Positions 29,579 to 39,112 of a stretch of 64,000 bases of DNA are shown piece by piece. The translations under genes were made by a program, and so were the position numbers. The notes under the pieces were generated by a model, which had not been told where the DNA came from, made no database searches, and worked only from the letters and a program-made list of their open reading frames with translations. Position 1 is the first letter of the stretch. Every line of letters starts with the position of its first letter. The stretch comes from Pseudoalteromonas phenolica (GTDB lineage Bacteria > Pseudomonadota > Gammaproteobacteria > Enterobacterales > Alteromonadaceae): contig NZ_PPSW01000003.1 of assembly GCF_005876835.1 (NCBI RefSeq), positions 1 to 64,000 of the forward strand, read 5' to 3'.

Positions 29579-30870
29579 ATCTTGCTGGGATCGGAATTGG
29601 TCCATTTAATTTAAGTATTGCTGCCCTACTCAACGAAACCACTGAGCTAGAGTATCGCTTCTTTGATAACAAAGCTGAATTTGCTTGGCACCCAGGGTTG
29701 CTCCTACCGGAAGCACATATGCAAACTTGTTACCTCAAAGACCTAGTTACTGCGGTTGTACCGACTAGTCGTGTTGGTTTTCTCTCCTATTTGGTAGATA
29801 AAAAACGCTTCTATCGTTTTTTATCTACTGATATAAGCATGATCAGCCGTACCGAGTTTTCAGATTACATGGCATGGGCGGCAAGCAAATTACAAAATCT
29901 GAATTTTAATGAAGGTGTACAAAGCATTCATTACCACCAAGATCACTTTGTTATCACCACGGAACAAGGTGAGTATCAAGCTAAGAACATTTGTCTTGGT
30001 ACTGGTAAAAAACCACATGTGCCTGAAGAGTTTAAGGCCCAACTTGGTACTAAAGTGTTTCACGCTTGCGAGATCATGGGCAAAGAGCTCGATTTAACCA
30101 ACAAGCGCGTTGCAGTGATTGGTGGTGGTCAAACCGGTGCTGACATAGTGCTTAATGCTTTGCAGCATTATTGGGGTAAGCCACAAGAATTATTTTGGAT
30201 CTCTCGCAGACCGAACTACCAGCCATTAGATGAAGCCACTTTTACCAATGAGTTCTTCACACCACAATATACTGAGTGCTTCTTCGAACTTCCAGAGTTG
30301 AGTAAAAAGCGTGAAGTAAAAGCACAAAAGCTGGCCAGTGATGGCATCACAACAGAATGTTTAAAACAGATTTACCAATATTTGTATCAGCATTTCGAAG
30401 TAAATGATGAACGTAAATGGGTGCATTTATTACCGAATCGTACCGCTCAACAATTAACGCCTCATAACGATGGCTATGCGGTGCAATGCTATAACTCATT
30501 AAATCAAAGCGAAGAAGTGCTTGATGCCGATTATGTCATCTTAGCCACAGGGTTTGAGTCAGTGCTGCCTCACTATCTTGAGCCATTAAAACCTCTATTA
30601 CATTTAAGTAAAGATGGCGGATTACAACTAGACCGCCACTTTAACGTGCTATGGCAACATCAAGCTGGTAACCAGATCTATGCCGTAAACGCGGGCTTAA
30701 GCAGTCATGGTATTGCCGAACCTCAGCTCAGCCTAATGGCATGGCGTAGCGCCAAAATTATTAATCATTTAGCAGGGAAAAATGTGTTTGATTTAAGTGA
30801 AACGCAGAATTTCATTGATTGGACACTGCCCGAATCCACCCAACCTTTAACCTTAACTACAGCAGTTTAA
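29572..30870 (+). CDS. iucD: L-lysine N6-monooxygenase IucD
   Basis: IucD is a flavoprotein that hydroxylates the side-chain amine of lysine with NADPH and O2, the first step of hydroxamate siderophore synthesis. The 432-aa protein has the FAD motif GIGIGPFNLSIAALL at the N terminus, HPGLLLPEAHMQTCYLKDL, the NADPH motif VIGGGQTGADIVLNAL near 180-196, and the C-terminal LATGFES motif and GIAEPQLSLMAWRSAKI. ATG 29572 is preceded by AAGGAGA and overlaps the iucB stop, so translation is coupled. The iutA gene begins 5 bp after its stop. Confidence 0.95.
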   Translation: MLDLAGIGIGPFNLSIAALLNETTELEYRFFDNKAEFAWHPGLLLPEAHMQTCYLKDLVTAVVPTSRVGFLSYLVDKKRFYRFLSTDISMISRTEFSDYMAWAASKLQNLNFNEGVQSIHYHQDHFVITTEQGEYQAKNICLGTGKKPHVPEEFKAQLGTKVFHACEIMGKELDLTNKRVAVIGGGQTGADIVLNALQHYWGKPQELFWISRRPNYQPLDEATFTNEFFTPQYTECFFELPELSKKREVKAQKLASDGITTECLKQIYQYLYQHFEVNDERKWVHLLPNRTAQQLTPHNDGYAVQCYNSLNQSEEVLDADYVILATGFESVLPHYLEPLKPLLHLSKDGGLQLDRHFNVLWQHQAGNQIYAVNAGLSSHGIAEPQLSLMAWRSAKIINHLAGKNVFDLSETQNFIDWTLPESTQPLTLTTAV

Positions 30871-30875
30871 TAAAC

Positions 30876-33095
30876 ATGGATATGAAAAAAACGACCTTAA
30901 CTCTCATCGCTTCTAGCCTTTTATGTGCGCTTAACTCTAATGCGGTACTTGCGGATGACGCCCAAGCTACCCATGATCATGAGCGTATCTTAGTTACCGC
31001 TAACCGTACTGAGCAAAAAATCTCTGACATTGCAGGCACAGTGTGGCTGGTCGATCTTGAAGAACTTCAATCACAAATCAATTCAGGCCATGACTTCAAA
31101 ACCTCGTTGGCGCAATTGATCCCAAGCTTAGACTTAGCAAGTACGACAAGAACCAACTATGGCCAAAATATGCGTGGCAGAAAGATGGTCGTGATGATCG
31201 ACGGTGTGTCGCTGAACTCTTCACGCGGTATTAGTCGTCATCTTGATGCCATTGACCCATTTAATATCTCTCGTATTGAAGTACTTTCTGGTACCACCGC
31301 AATCTACGGTGGCGGTAGTACCGGTGGTGTTATCAACATCATCACTAAGCAAGGTAATGAAGATAATGCTCTAAAAGTAGGTATTCACTCAGGTTTTGCT
31401 GGCAGCGATGACTTTGATACATCAATTGCAGGCGCCTATGGTTATGCAAACGCCCAAACCAAAGCCCGTGTGTCACTTGCTTATACTAAAGTGAATGCAC
31501 TATACGATGGCGACGGCGACGCGATTGTTATGGACACCACACAAAGTGGCTTGCAATACACTGATAGCTTAGATTTGATGGCATCCATATCCCATAAATT
31601 TACTGACTCACAAACTGTATCAGCCATGGTGCAAAAGTATAATAATGAAAGTGATGGCGAACATGGCTTGTATTTTGGACCACAGGCCAATGCGTTGCTT
31701 GGTGATATGACAGGCGTAGAGATCCGCAAAGGGTTAGACTCTGCACACACGCCAAAAACTGACCGTACTTTAATCAATCTTAACTATGTTAACAGCGACT
31801 TTTTCTCACAGACGCTTAATATTCAAGCATTTGCTCGTGAAGAAATTTTTGATTTCTATCCTCGCCCACGTTTAAGCAACGGTAAGATTGCGAATTTCTC
31901 AAGCTCAGAACAAAACACCGATGCATCTGGTTTCAAATTTGTGTTATCAGGTCAGGCTGACAAATTAAGTTTCGCTTATGGCTTTGATTACGACACTGAA
32001 GAGTTTGATGCATTACAGACGTATTACGACACTGACATTGCACAAAACTCTGGTGGTCTTGTAATGAAGTCTATTTATGCCGTAGACCGTTACCCGGGTT
32101 TTGAAGTTGATGCCAGTGCTTTATTTGCGCAACTTCAATATCAAGCGTTAGACAACCTAGCAGTTTCGGCCGGTTATCGTCGTCAAAATATGGATAACAC
32201 AGTTCATGACTTTGTCGGTACCAGTGCAGCAATTAAAGTGACAACAGGTGCTGTGTCTTCTGCTGAGGCCATAAAAGGCGGTAGTACAGATTATAGTGTT
32301 AACTTGTTCAACTTTGGCTTAGTGTATGACCTAAATGACAGCCAGCAAATTTGGTTCAATTCAGCCGAAGCCTTTGAATTACCTAATGTAGCTAAATTCT
32401 ATGGCAAAGGAAGTTATGAGCAAAAAGATGGCGCAAACAGCCTAACCTTAGTAGAAGGTACAGTAGTTGACGTAAACAACTCTGCACTTGCTGGAATTAA
32501 AACTGACTCAATGGAACTAGGCTGGCGTTTTAGTGAAGGCGCTTTCAGCGCACAAATTGCAGCTTACTACAGCAGCTCAGATCATAAGATTTCTTATGAC
32601 AAGAAAACATTACTTATTTCAGTAACAGACTCAAAAACTCGTACTCAAGGTATCGAAGCGCAGCTTGACTACGATATTAACGCCGCTTGGCGAGCGGGTA
32701 TTTCAACGCACTTAATTTCTTCAGAAGCACAAGATAAAGAAGGTGATTGGAAAAAAGTTGGCGTAACTCAAGCTTCGAGCTCTAAATTTACTAGTTATTT
32801 AGCTTGGCAAGGTAACGATTTAAACGTGCGCTTACAAAGCAAAACCATGCTTGATTTAGAAGACGATGCTGAGGGTGAAATCGATGGTTACACCTTATTT
32901 GATTTAACCGCCGACTACCCACTGGCTAATGGTAAAGTGCAGTTTGCTGTTAACAACTTGTTCGGCAAAACTTACACGACACAATGGGGTAAACGTGCAA
33001 TTTACTTCTATAGCCCGAAGTATGGCCCAGAGAGCTTATATGACCATAAAGGCCGTGGCAGAAGCTTTGCTCTGACGTACCAATATAATTTCTAA
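30876..33095 (+). CDS. iutA: TonB-dependent ferric siderophore receptor, IutA-like
   Basis: This is an outer-membrane gated channel for the ferric siderophore. The 739-aa protein begins with a signal peptide (MKKTTLTLIASSLLCALNSN, preceded by MD). A TonB-box region (HERILVTANRTEQKISDI) and a plug domain follow (NYGQNMRGRKMVVMIDG, VLSGTTAIYGGGSTGGVINI), then a 22-strand barrel ending in FALTYQYNF with the terminal aromatic residue. The plug and last strands (YGPESLYDHKGRGRSFAL) recall E. coli IutA. ATG 30876 and ATG 30882 are both possible. The frame extends further upstream inside iucD but would spoil the signal peptide. No ribosome-binding site is obvious, so coupling to iucD is likely. Confidence 0.92.
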   Translation: MDMKKTTLTLIASSLLCALNSNAVLADDAQATHDHERILVTANRTEQKISDIAGTVWLVDLEELQSQINSGHDFKTSLAQLIPSLDLASTTRTNYGQNMRGRKMVVMIDGVSLNSSRGISRHLDAIDPFNISRIEVLSGTTAIYGGGSTGGVINIITKQGNEDNALKVGIHSGFAGSDDFDTSIAGAYGYANAQTKARVSLAYTKVNALYDGDGDAIVMDTTQSGLQYTDSLDLMASISHKFTDSQTVSAMVQKYNNESDGEHGLYFGPQANALLGDMTGVEIRKGLDSAHTPKTDRTLINLNYVNSDFFSQTLNIQAFAREEIFDFYPRPRLSNGKIANFSSSEQNTDASGFKFVLSGQADKLSFAYGFDYDTEEFDALQTYYDTDIAQNSGGLVMKSIYAVDRYPGFEVDASALFAQLQYQALDNLAVSAGYRRQNMDNTVHDFVGTSAAIKVTTGAVSSAEAIKGGSTDYSVNLFNFGLVYDLNDSQQIWFNSAEAFELPNVAKFYGKGSYEQKDGANSLTLVEGTVVDVNNSALAGIKTDSMELGWRFSEGAFSAQIAAYYSSSDHKISYDKKTLLISVTDSKTRTQGIEAQLDYDINAAWRAGISTHLISSEAQDKEGDWKKVGVTQASSSKFTSYLAWQGNDLNVRLQSKTMLDLEDDAEGEIDGYTLFDLTADYPLANGKVQFAVNNLFGKTYTTQWGKRAIYFYSPKYGPESLYDHKGRGRSFALTYQYNF

Positions 33096-33132
33096 GCATA
33101 AATTTTCTCTATTTTAATGAAAGAAAGAGATA

Positions 33133-33158
33133 AAAGCCGCACTCTGCGGCTTTTTTCA
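33133..33158 (+). terminator. Rho-independent terminator of the iuc-iutA operon
   Basis: AAAAGCCGCA and TGCGGCTTTT form a stem with a CTC loop followed by a T-run, 38 bp past the iutA stop. Confidence 0.93.
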
Positions 33159-33221
33159 TGGATTAAGTTTGACAAAACATCTAGCCATCTATACATTCAC
33201 ACATCCTTTTTTATCGCTTGA

Positions 33222-33258
33222 ATTATGCACGCAATTGTGTGAACAATGGTTGCATAAT
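33222..33258 (+). promoter_or_regulatory. Inverted repeat upstream of the NhaC-family gene (candidate operator)
   Basis: ATTATGCA (33222-33229) and TGCATAAT (33251-33258) are perfect inverted arms 21 bp apart, ending 31 bp before the start codon. The spacing between arm centres (29 bp) is close to three helical turns. A dimeric regulator could bind, but I cannot name it. Confidence 0.4.
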
Positions 33259-33289
33259 AAAAATAACTAATTCTTAATATGAGGTTTAC

Positions 33290-34603
33290 ATGCAGGCGTC
33301 TGTAAACAAGGTAGCAGCCAAGTTGTCGCTACTGCCTTTACTAACCTTTGTGGCACTCTTTTTAGGTGCAGGCTTATACCTACAATCGCAAGGCGTAGAT
33401 TATGCGTTTTACCAGTTGCCTGCGCCTGTAGCAATTTTACCAGCTATCGTTATCGCATTTTGGGTTAACCGAAAACCCATCAATGACAGTGTTGAAACCT
33501 TTATAAAAGGTGCTGGTCATTCAAACATCATAACCATGTGTTTAATTTACCTACTAGCAGGTGCGTTTTCTGCTGTTGCGGGCGCAACCGGTGGTGTTGA
33601 TGCGGTTGTAAATGCCGGTTTATCGCTTATTCCACCTTCAATGTTACTACCAGGTCTATTTTTAATTGCTGCCGTAGTTTCAACGGCGATGGGCACATCA
33701 ATGGGTACCATAGGTGCTATCGGTCCGATTGCGTATGCCGTATCACTGAAAACAGGTATCGACCCAGCGCTTATGGCGGGTACCATAGTTTCAGGTGCAA
33801 TGTTTGGTGATAACTTATCGATTATTTCTGACACTACCATTGCTGCAACGCGTACGCAGGGCTGTGAAATGAAAGATAAGTTTAAAGAAAACTTAAAGAT
33901 TGCCATCCCTGCAGCTATTTTGACTATCGCCCTACTGACTTTCTTAACCCCTGAGCCACAAGCAGTAGAGACCAAAGACTTTGATTGGTTGTTAGTTCTG
34001 CCTTATGCGTTTATTTTAGTACTTGCTGTTGCCGGTCTAAATGTATTCGTGGTGCTATTTAGTGGTATTATCTTCGCGGCAGCGATGGGCTTCACAGCCA
34101 ACTATGAAGTCGGCAGTTTTGCGAAAGACGTTTATAAAGGCTTCAGCGATATGCAAGAGATTTTCTTGCTGTCTATGTTCATTGGCGGTCTGTCTGAGTT
34201 TATCCGTGTGAATGGCGGTCTTGATTATCTGGCGCATAAAATCCAAGGTTTGACTGCATTTATCGCGAAGTTTCACCGCAAGGTAGCTGATCAATTAGGC
34301 ATTGCTGCACTGGTACTGACCTCTAACCTGTGTATTGCTAACAATACTGTGAGTATTATTGTTGCAGGCCCAGTGGCTAAGAAGTTAGCTGAAGACGGTA
34401 AAATATCAGCGAAACGCTCAGCAAGCTTACTCGATATTTTTGCCTGTGTAATGCAAGGCTCGTTACCTTATGGTGCACAAGCATTATTACTTGGCGCGAC
34501 CTTCAAGATCAGTCCGTGGGATGTCTCAACATCATCATTCTACTGCTTTATTTTGGCATTCACCGCTATCACAGTGATCTGCTTGCGCAGAAATAAAGCA
34601 TAA
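33290..34603 (+). CDS. NhaC-family Na+/H+ antiporter or related exchanger
   Basis: The 437-aa inner-membrane protein has about eleven to twelve hydrophobic helices. It shows the NhaC-family pattern AGAFSAVAGATGGVDAVVN, GTSMGTIGAIGPIAYAVS and MFGDNLSIISDTTIAATRT (the acidic FGDNLSPISDTT-type motif), with SNLCIANNTVSIIVAGP late in the chain. The family exchanges sodium for protons, and some members exchange organic acids or amino acids such as malate/lactate. ATG 33290 has GAGG 6 nt upstream. It is monocistronic between two terminators. Confidence 0.85.
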   Translation: MQASVNKVAAKLSLLPLLTFVALFLGAGLYLQSQGVDYAFYQLPAPVAILPAIVIAFWVNRKPINDSVETFIKGAGHSNIITMCLIYLLAGAFSAVAGATGGVDAVVNAGLSLIPPSMLLPGLFLIAAVVSTAMGTSMGTIGAIGPIAYAVSLKTGIDPALMAGTIVSGAMFGDNLSIISDTTIAATRTQGCEMKDKFKENLKIAIPAAILTIALLTFLTPEPQAVETKDFDWLLVLPYAFILVLAVAGLNVFVVLFSGIIFAAAMGFTANYEVGSFAKDVYKGFSDMQEIFLLSMFIGGLSEFIRVNGGLDYLAHKIQGLTAFIAKFHRKVADQLGIAALVLTSNLCIANNTVSIIVAGPVAKKLAEDGKISAKRSASLLDIFACVMQGSLPYGAQALLLGATFKISPWDVSTSSFYCFILAFTAITVICLRRNKA

Positions 34604-34632
34604 AGACCAATAAAAACCACTTTTCTTGATTT

Positions 34633-34660
34633 ATAGCCCCAATTTCTCTGGGGCTATTTT
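34633..34660 (+). terminator. Rho-independent terminator of the NhaC-family gene
   Basis: ATAGCCCC and GGGGCTAT form an 8-bp stem with a 9-nt loop followed by TTT, 29 bp past the stop. Confidence 0.8.
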
Positions 34661-34760
34661 ATGCTTTCGATTTTAAACTAATCATTTTTTACTGAGTCTC
34701 GTATCTTGAAGTGATTTGGGTCTATAATTCGCCATATCCACTCTCTGCGAATAATTTATC

Positions 34761-35540
34761 ATGAATCAAAACATCCGCTTATTAGCCTCTCTCGCACTAT
34801 GTAGTTCTTTTTCTGCTACTGCAGCGAATTGGAACGATACGCAATTTCACTTTAACTCTGGCGATGTCAAAAACCCCTTTAGTAAGCAAAGTGCGCAAAC
34901 GCAAATTTATTCAGTGCAACATGCATCGGGTTATGACTATGGCGATAACTTCTTTTTTATCGACTTTACTAAAGATGATTTAGATGATGGCTTTAATAAC
35001 AACGACTTTTATGGCGAGTGGTATTCTAGCTTCTTAATGCCAAAAACGTGGCAACCAAGTGCGAATTCAGCAATGCAAAGTGCCAGCTTTGTGGCGGGTA
35101 TCAATGTATCTGGTGATGCTAAAGTCATTAAGTATTTACCGGGCGTTAAGTTAAACTGGAAGGCATCGGGATTTGATTTTCTTTCAACGACTTTGACGGC
35201 ATACATTGATGACAGTGAAGGCGTTGCAAAAGGCGGCGCGCCAACTCAAAGTGACAGCTGGATGCTCGATGTTGCTTGGGGTATGCCTTTTTATATTGCT
35301 GAACATAAGTTTTATTTTACCGGTCACGTGGAATACATTGCCAGCCGTGAAGATGAATTTGGCAATGATGTAAAAGGTTGGATCTTAGCTCAGCCTGCTG
35401 TGCGCTGGGATATCGGCCATGCTTTAATGGGCAAAGAAAAACAGCTTATGCTTGGTGTTGAGTGGCAATGGTGGCGTAACAAACTTGGTAAAGATATCAC
35501 TGAGTCTTCACCGCAACTCCATGTTGTTTGGCATTTCTAA
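34761..35540 (+). CDS. Tsx/OmpK-like nucleoside-specific outer-membrane channel
   Basis: The 259-aa secreted protein has a signal peptide (MNQNIRLLASLALCSSFSATA) and then an antiparallel barrel pattern. DNFFFIDFTKDD near residues 61-72, FYGEWYSSF and the terminal strand ending LHVVWHF are typical of the Tsx/OmpK channel family, 12-stranded barrels for nucleosides that also serve as phage receptors in vibrios. A TATAAT box near 34724 would serve as its -10. Its stop codon overlaps, tail to tail, the stop of the solute-binding gene on the other strand. Confidence 0.85.
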   Translation: MNQNIRLLASLALCSSFSATAANWNDTQFHFNSGDVKNPFSKQSAQTQIYSVQHASGYDYGDNFFFIDFTKDDLDDGFNNNDFYGEWYSSFLMPKTWQPSANSAMQSASFVAGINVSGDAKVIKYLPGVKLNWKASGFDFLSTTLTAYIDDSEGVAKGGAPTQSDSWMLDVAWGMPFYIAEHKFYFTGHVEYIASREDEFGNDVKGWILAQPAVRWDIGHALMGKEKQLMLGVEWQWWRNKLGKDITESSPQLHVVWHF

Positions 35541-36220
35541 TTTTTGATTTCTAATTTACGAAGATGTGGGGCAAGTAGCCCCGCATATTTACATTGGGTA
35601 TTAAAATACACGCCTACTTGTACTTCTATCAAGGGTGTTTTTGCAAAAGCAAGCTGAGCATATTCTTTATTGGTCTTTTGCTTTTCCAAAAAACTCAAAT
35701 TATCTGTAAATGCAAAATCAACCCGCCCCTTTAGCAACAAGTTAATACCCTGATCGACTGTCTCAACTGATACAATAACCGCACCAGCCTGTTTCAACTG
35801 CCCTTGCATACCTTCAGTAATGGTTGCTCGTAACATGGCTAAGCGTTTCTGTTTAAAGTATTTAAAATTTTGCCAAGTAACCTGCTGTTGTTTGCTAATA
35901 AAACCGAGCAAAACTTTATCTTCACTGAGGGGGATGCGTTCAATAAATTCACTCGGCGCTGGCGGATAAAAACTTAGACACCAACCAGATTTAGTCAGCT
36001 CAGTTTGCGCTCTTGCAGGTGGTAGAAATCGAGGACGTAACTTAATAAGTTTTAGGTTTGCTAATTTTCTTTCTAAAAGCTCATAGGTGATACCATGGCT
36101 TGGCTCTGACTGCGAAATAAAGGGCGGATAATCAATCGCTATCACATCTACTTTATGCACACTTGCAAAGCTCTTAACAGTCAATATGCAGCTAATAACA
36201 ATTAAAATCCAATAAAACAT
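35537..36220 (-). CDS. Periplasmic solute-binding protein, family 3 (PBPb-like)
   Basis: The 227-aa protein has a signal peptide (MFYWILIVISCILTVKSFAS) and a short two-lobe binding fold: VIAIDYPPFISQ at the start, LPPARAQTELTKSGWCLSFYP in lobe 1, KRLAMLRATITEGM at the lobe switch, and GINLLLKGRVDFAFTD in lobe 2. It is shorter than the related protein at 8755-9642 and has no permease genes nearby. The TAG stop shares bases with the TAA of the Tsx-like gene on the opposite strand, so the two transcripts overlap. Confidence 0.78.
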   Translation of the reverse strand: MFYWILIVISCILTVKSFASVHKVDVIAIDYPPFISQSEPSHGITYELLERKLANLKLIKLRPRFLPPARAQTELTKSGWCLSFYPPAPSEFIERIPLSEDKVLLGFISKQQQVTWQNFKYFKQKRLAMLRATITEGMQGQLKQAGAVIVSVETVDQGINLLLKGRVDFAFTDNLSFLEKQKTNKEYAQLAFAKTPLIEVQVGVYFNTQCKYAGLLAPHLRKLEIKN

Positions 36221-36296
36221 AAACCTTCCTTCATTCTCTATTTAACCTTAGCACATAGCTAATACTAGGTAGGTACAAACTTAGTATTATTGCCAC

Positions 36297-36326
36297 AAAA
36301 AAACGCGCCTATTGGCGCGTTTTTTA
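36297..36326 (-). terminator. Rho-independent terminator of the AbgT-family gene
   Basis: AAAAAACGCGCC and GGCGCGTTTTTT pair around a short loop, 13 bp past the stop on the minus strand, with long A and T runs on either side. Confidence 0.93.
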
Positions 36327-36339
36327 TAGCTCTTAAACT

Positions 36340-37890
36340 TTAACCTGGGTAGGTGTAGCTTGATTGCAGACCTAGTGGAATACCAAGACCCCAGTAAGCC
36401 AATAAGAACAAGCTCCAACCAATTAAGAAAGCTATAGAGTAAGGTAGCATCATCGCAATCAATGTACCGATACCTGTGTCTTTCACATACTTCTGACAGT
36501 ATACAACCACCAACGGGAAGTAAGGCATCAGTGGTGTAATGATATTTGAGCTTGAATCACCAACACGGTAAGCCGCTTGGCTTAAGTCTGGTGAAATACC
36601 AAGTTGCATTAACATAGGCACAAAGATTGGACCTAATAACGCCCACTTTGCCGAGCTTGAGCCAACAAATAAGTTAACAAAAGCGGTTAAGAAAATAATA
36701 CCAACCACTGTGATGTAGCTTGGTAAAGCAAGTGCTTTAAGTACTTCCGCACCTTCAATTGCCAATAATGCACCAAGGTTTGACTGGCTGAACGCCGCAA
36801 TAAATAACGCACAGAAAAACGCCATAACAATGTAATAAGCCATACTGCCCATTGCTTTACTCATTGCATCAATCATGTCTTTCGATGACTTGAAAGTACC
36901 TACCATGAAACCAAAAATGGCACCAGGGATCCAAAATAGTAAGAAGATAAGTGGCACAATTGATTGCATAAGCGGAGCACTAAAGTCAGTCAGTGACCCA
37001 TTAGGGCTGCGAAGTGCTGAGTCTTCACCGCTTGATGCATAGGCTAATAATGCAAGGCCTGCAATCATCACAGAAGACGCAACCAAGAATGCTTTACGCT
37101 CTTTAGAAGTGACTTCATCAAAAGAAGGGAGGTTATCAGTGTCGCCATCTACTTTTGTTGATTGTAAACGTGGCTCAATGATTTTATCAGTAATGTACCA
37201 ACCTAGTAGGATGATAAATACGCTCGACGCTGAGGTAAAGAACCAGTTATTTAACGGGTTTACCGCAATCGTTGGGTCGATGATTTGCGCAGAGCTTTGT
37301 GTGAAACTTTGTAGTAATGGGTCAATACCTGATGGTACGAAGTTGGCACTGAAGCCACCACTTACACCTGCAAATGCCGCAGCAATACCCGCTAGAGGGT
37401 GACGGCCCATGGCATAGTAAATTACACCCGCAATTGGAATAACCAATACATAACCTGCATCAGTGGCTGTGTGGCTCACAATCGCGATTAAAATAATTGA
37501 CGGTGTTAGTAATGCCTGCGGCGTACGCTTAAGCATCATTTTTAAACCAGCATTAATATAACCTGAGTGCTCAGCAACACCCACACCTAACATAGCCACT
37601 AGTACTACACCTAATGGTGCGAAGCCTGTGAAAGTTTTAACCATTGAGGCTAAGAAACCTGCCAGTGCATCACCGCTTAACAGGTTGTGTACAACGATTG
37701 CTTCACCAGTACGCGGATCGATTGCATCGAAAGTCGTACTTGAAAATAACCAAGAGAGTAACCATATAAGTAACATGGCAGATAAAAAGATAATGGCTGG
37801 ATCTGGCAGTTTATTACCCACCCGCTCAATGCCATTAAGAAACTTGGCCACAGCACCGGTTGGCTGAGCCGTATTCGCTTGTTGAGTCAT
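36340..37890 (-). CDS. AbgT-family transporter
   Basis: The 516-aa inner-membrane protein has about eleven to thirteen helices. It shows the AbgT family opening (FLNGIERVGNKLPDPAIIFL), GVGVAEHSGYINAGLKMML, and the substrate-site region (AGVSGGFSANFVPSGIDPLL; GDSSSNIITPLMPYFPLV). AbgT of E. coli takes up p-aminobenzoyl-glutamate for folate synthesis, while MtrF-type relatives export sulfonamides. The direction of transport here is unknown. I start at ATG 37890 (MTQQANTAQP) with GGAAG 5 nt upstream. The longer frame would need a TTG at 37902 lying on that ribosome-binding site. Confidence 0.9.
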   Translation of the reverse strand: MTQQANTAQPTGAVAKFLNGIERVGNKLPDPAIIFLSAMLLIWLLSWLFSSTTFDAIDPRTGEAIVVHNLLSGDALAGFLASMVKTFTGFAPLGVVLVAMLGVGVAEHSGYINAGLKMMLKRTPQALLTPSIILIAIVSHTATDAGYVLVIPIAGVIYYAMGRHPLAGIAAAFAGVSGGFSANFVPSGIDPLLQSFTQSSAQIIDPTIAVNPLNNWFFTSASSVFIILLGWYITDKIIEPRLQSTKVDGDTDNLPSFDEVTSKERKAFLVASSVMIAGLALLAYASSGEDSALRSPNGSLTDFSAPLMQSIVPLIFLLFWIPGAIFGFMVGTFKSSKDMIDAMSKAMGSMAYYIVMAFFCALFIAAFSQSNLGALLAIEGAEVLKALALPSYITVVGIIFLTAFVNLFVGSSSAKWALLGPIFVPMLMQLGISPDLSQAAYRVGDSSSNIITPLMPYFPLVVVYCQKYVKDTGIGTLIAMMLPYSIAFLIGWSLFLLAYWGLGIPLGLQSSYTYPG

Positions 37891-38080
37891 GCTTTCTTCC
37901 AATAAAACAAAATTACTTAACCTTAACTTAGATTACTACTATCAAGCAAGATAACGTCCCCAAAGGCCATACGATCCGCTTAGTTAATAACCATAAAATT
38001 ATTTTTTTGCGTTATCGCAATAATTAAGAATAAAAATTCCACTACAATTAGCACAAATCATTAAAGGGATCCGACTTACC

Positions 38081-38935
38081 ATGATAGATATTGATGATTC
38101 AGTGCTTAAAGACATTAAATCTGGTTTTAATCTACCACCTAAACCAGAACTACTGACTCAGCTTCAGCAAACGCTCAAAGATCCAGAGCCTGATTTGAAT
38201 GACATCGCAAATTTAATCTCAACCGATGTAGCAACATCAGCGGCGGTATTAAAGGTCATTAACTCACCAAGCTATGGCCTTGCGAGAACCATTACTGATA
38301 TTCGCCAAGCGGTGATGTTCCTAGGTTTAAATAGTATCGCCACGCTCGTGAGCGGTTTCTTACTAAAACAAGCGTTCGACCAAAAAAGTTGTTGTATAAA
38401 ACTAGAACGCTTTTGGGATACAGCGACAGAAATTGCTGATGTCGCAACATTAATTGGCAAGAAAATAAAATCTAAAGTGCCTACCGAAAACCTGCATATG
38501 TTAGGTTTATTCCATGACGCTGGTATTCCAGCGCTTGCAGTAAAATATAACAACTATGTAAAAGTACTCGGTGCAGCAAACCGAGATTATGATAAAAACT
38601 TAGTGCAACACGAAGAAGAAGCCTATAAAACCAACCATGCGGTGATCGGGTACTTCTTAGCGAGCAGTTGGCACCTACCAAAGAGTACTTGCCAGCTTAT
38701 TTTACGCCATCACGATGCCGAATATTTCACTGAAAAGCACACAGACGAAGAGCACATGACCCTCGCGACGCTAAAGATGGCCGAAAACCTTGTGCATACG
38801 CAGAAACGCTTTATTGCCGATCCTGATTGGCCTTTTATTAAAGACAAAGTGCTTAATGCACTTGAACTAGAAGAGGATGATTACCAAGACATCAAAGAAG
38901 ATGTTGAAGATTATTTTCAAGAGAAGTTTGGTTAG
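38081..38935 (+). CDS. HDOD domain protein
   Basis: The 284-aa soluble protein has an HDOD domain (about 15-215), a catalytically silent relative of HD phosphohydrolases used in signalling. The motifs are NLPPKPELLTQLQQ, VLKVINSPSYGLARTITDI (typical), ADVATLIGKKI, MLGLFHDAGIPALAVKYN and LILRHHD. The HD pair survives as FHDAG, so metal binding cannot be ruled out. HDOD proteins often work with GGDEF or chemotaxis pathways. The C terminus is acidic (EEDDYQDIKEDVEDYFQE). It diverges from the AbgT gene. Confidence 0.88.
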   Translation: MIDIDDSVLKDIKSGFNLPPKPELLTQLQQTLKDPEPDLNDIANLISTDVATSAAVLKVINSPSYGLARTITDIRQAVMFLGLNSIATLVSGFLLKQAFDQKSCCIKLERFWDTATEIADVATLIGKKIKSKVPTENLHMLGLFHDAGIPALAVKYNNYVKVLGAANRDYDKNLVQHEEEAYKTNHAVIGYFLASSWHLPKSTCQLILRHHDAEYFTEKHTDEEHMTLATLKMAENLVHTQKRFIADPDWPFIKDKVLNALELEEDDYQDIKEDVEDYFQEKFG

Positions 38936-39112
38936 TTTTTAAAAGCTAATTATTTCAATGTTTAGAGCTGACAACTCAGTTAGCTCTACTCTTATCCTTG
39001 CCATATATTAAATTCATTTAACCAGAACTTTAGTTGTTTTATCCCAACAAGGTTTCCTACTACCACAAAAATATGTATATTGTATTCAATATTTATTATT
39101 GAGCAGATAACA

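Noticed and set aside
26896..33095. Putrebactin, bisucaberin or desferrioxamine-type biosynthesis
   Set aside because: These also use one synthetase, an acyltransferase and a monooxygenase. The synthetase, acetyltransferase, monooxygenase and receptor here match IucA, IucB, IucD and IutA motif by motif, and no decarboxylase gene is present.
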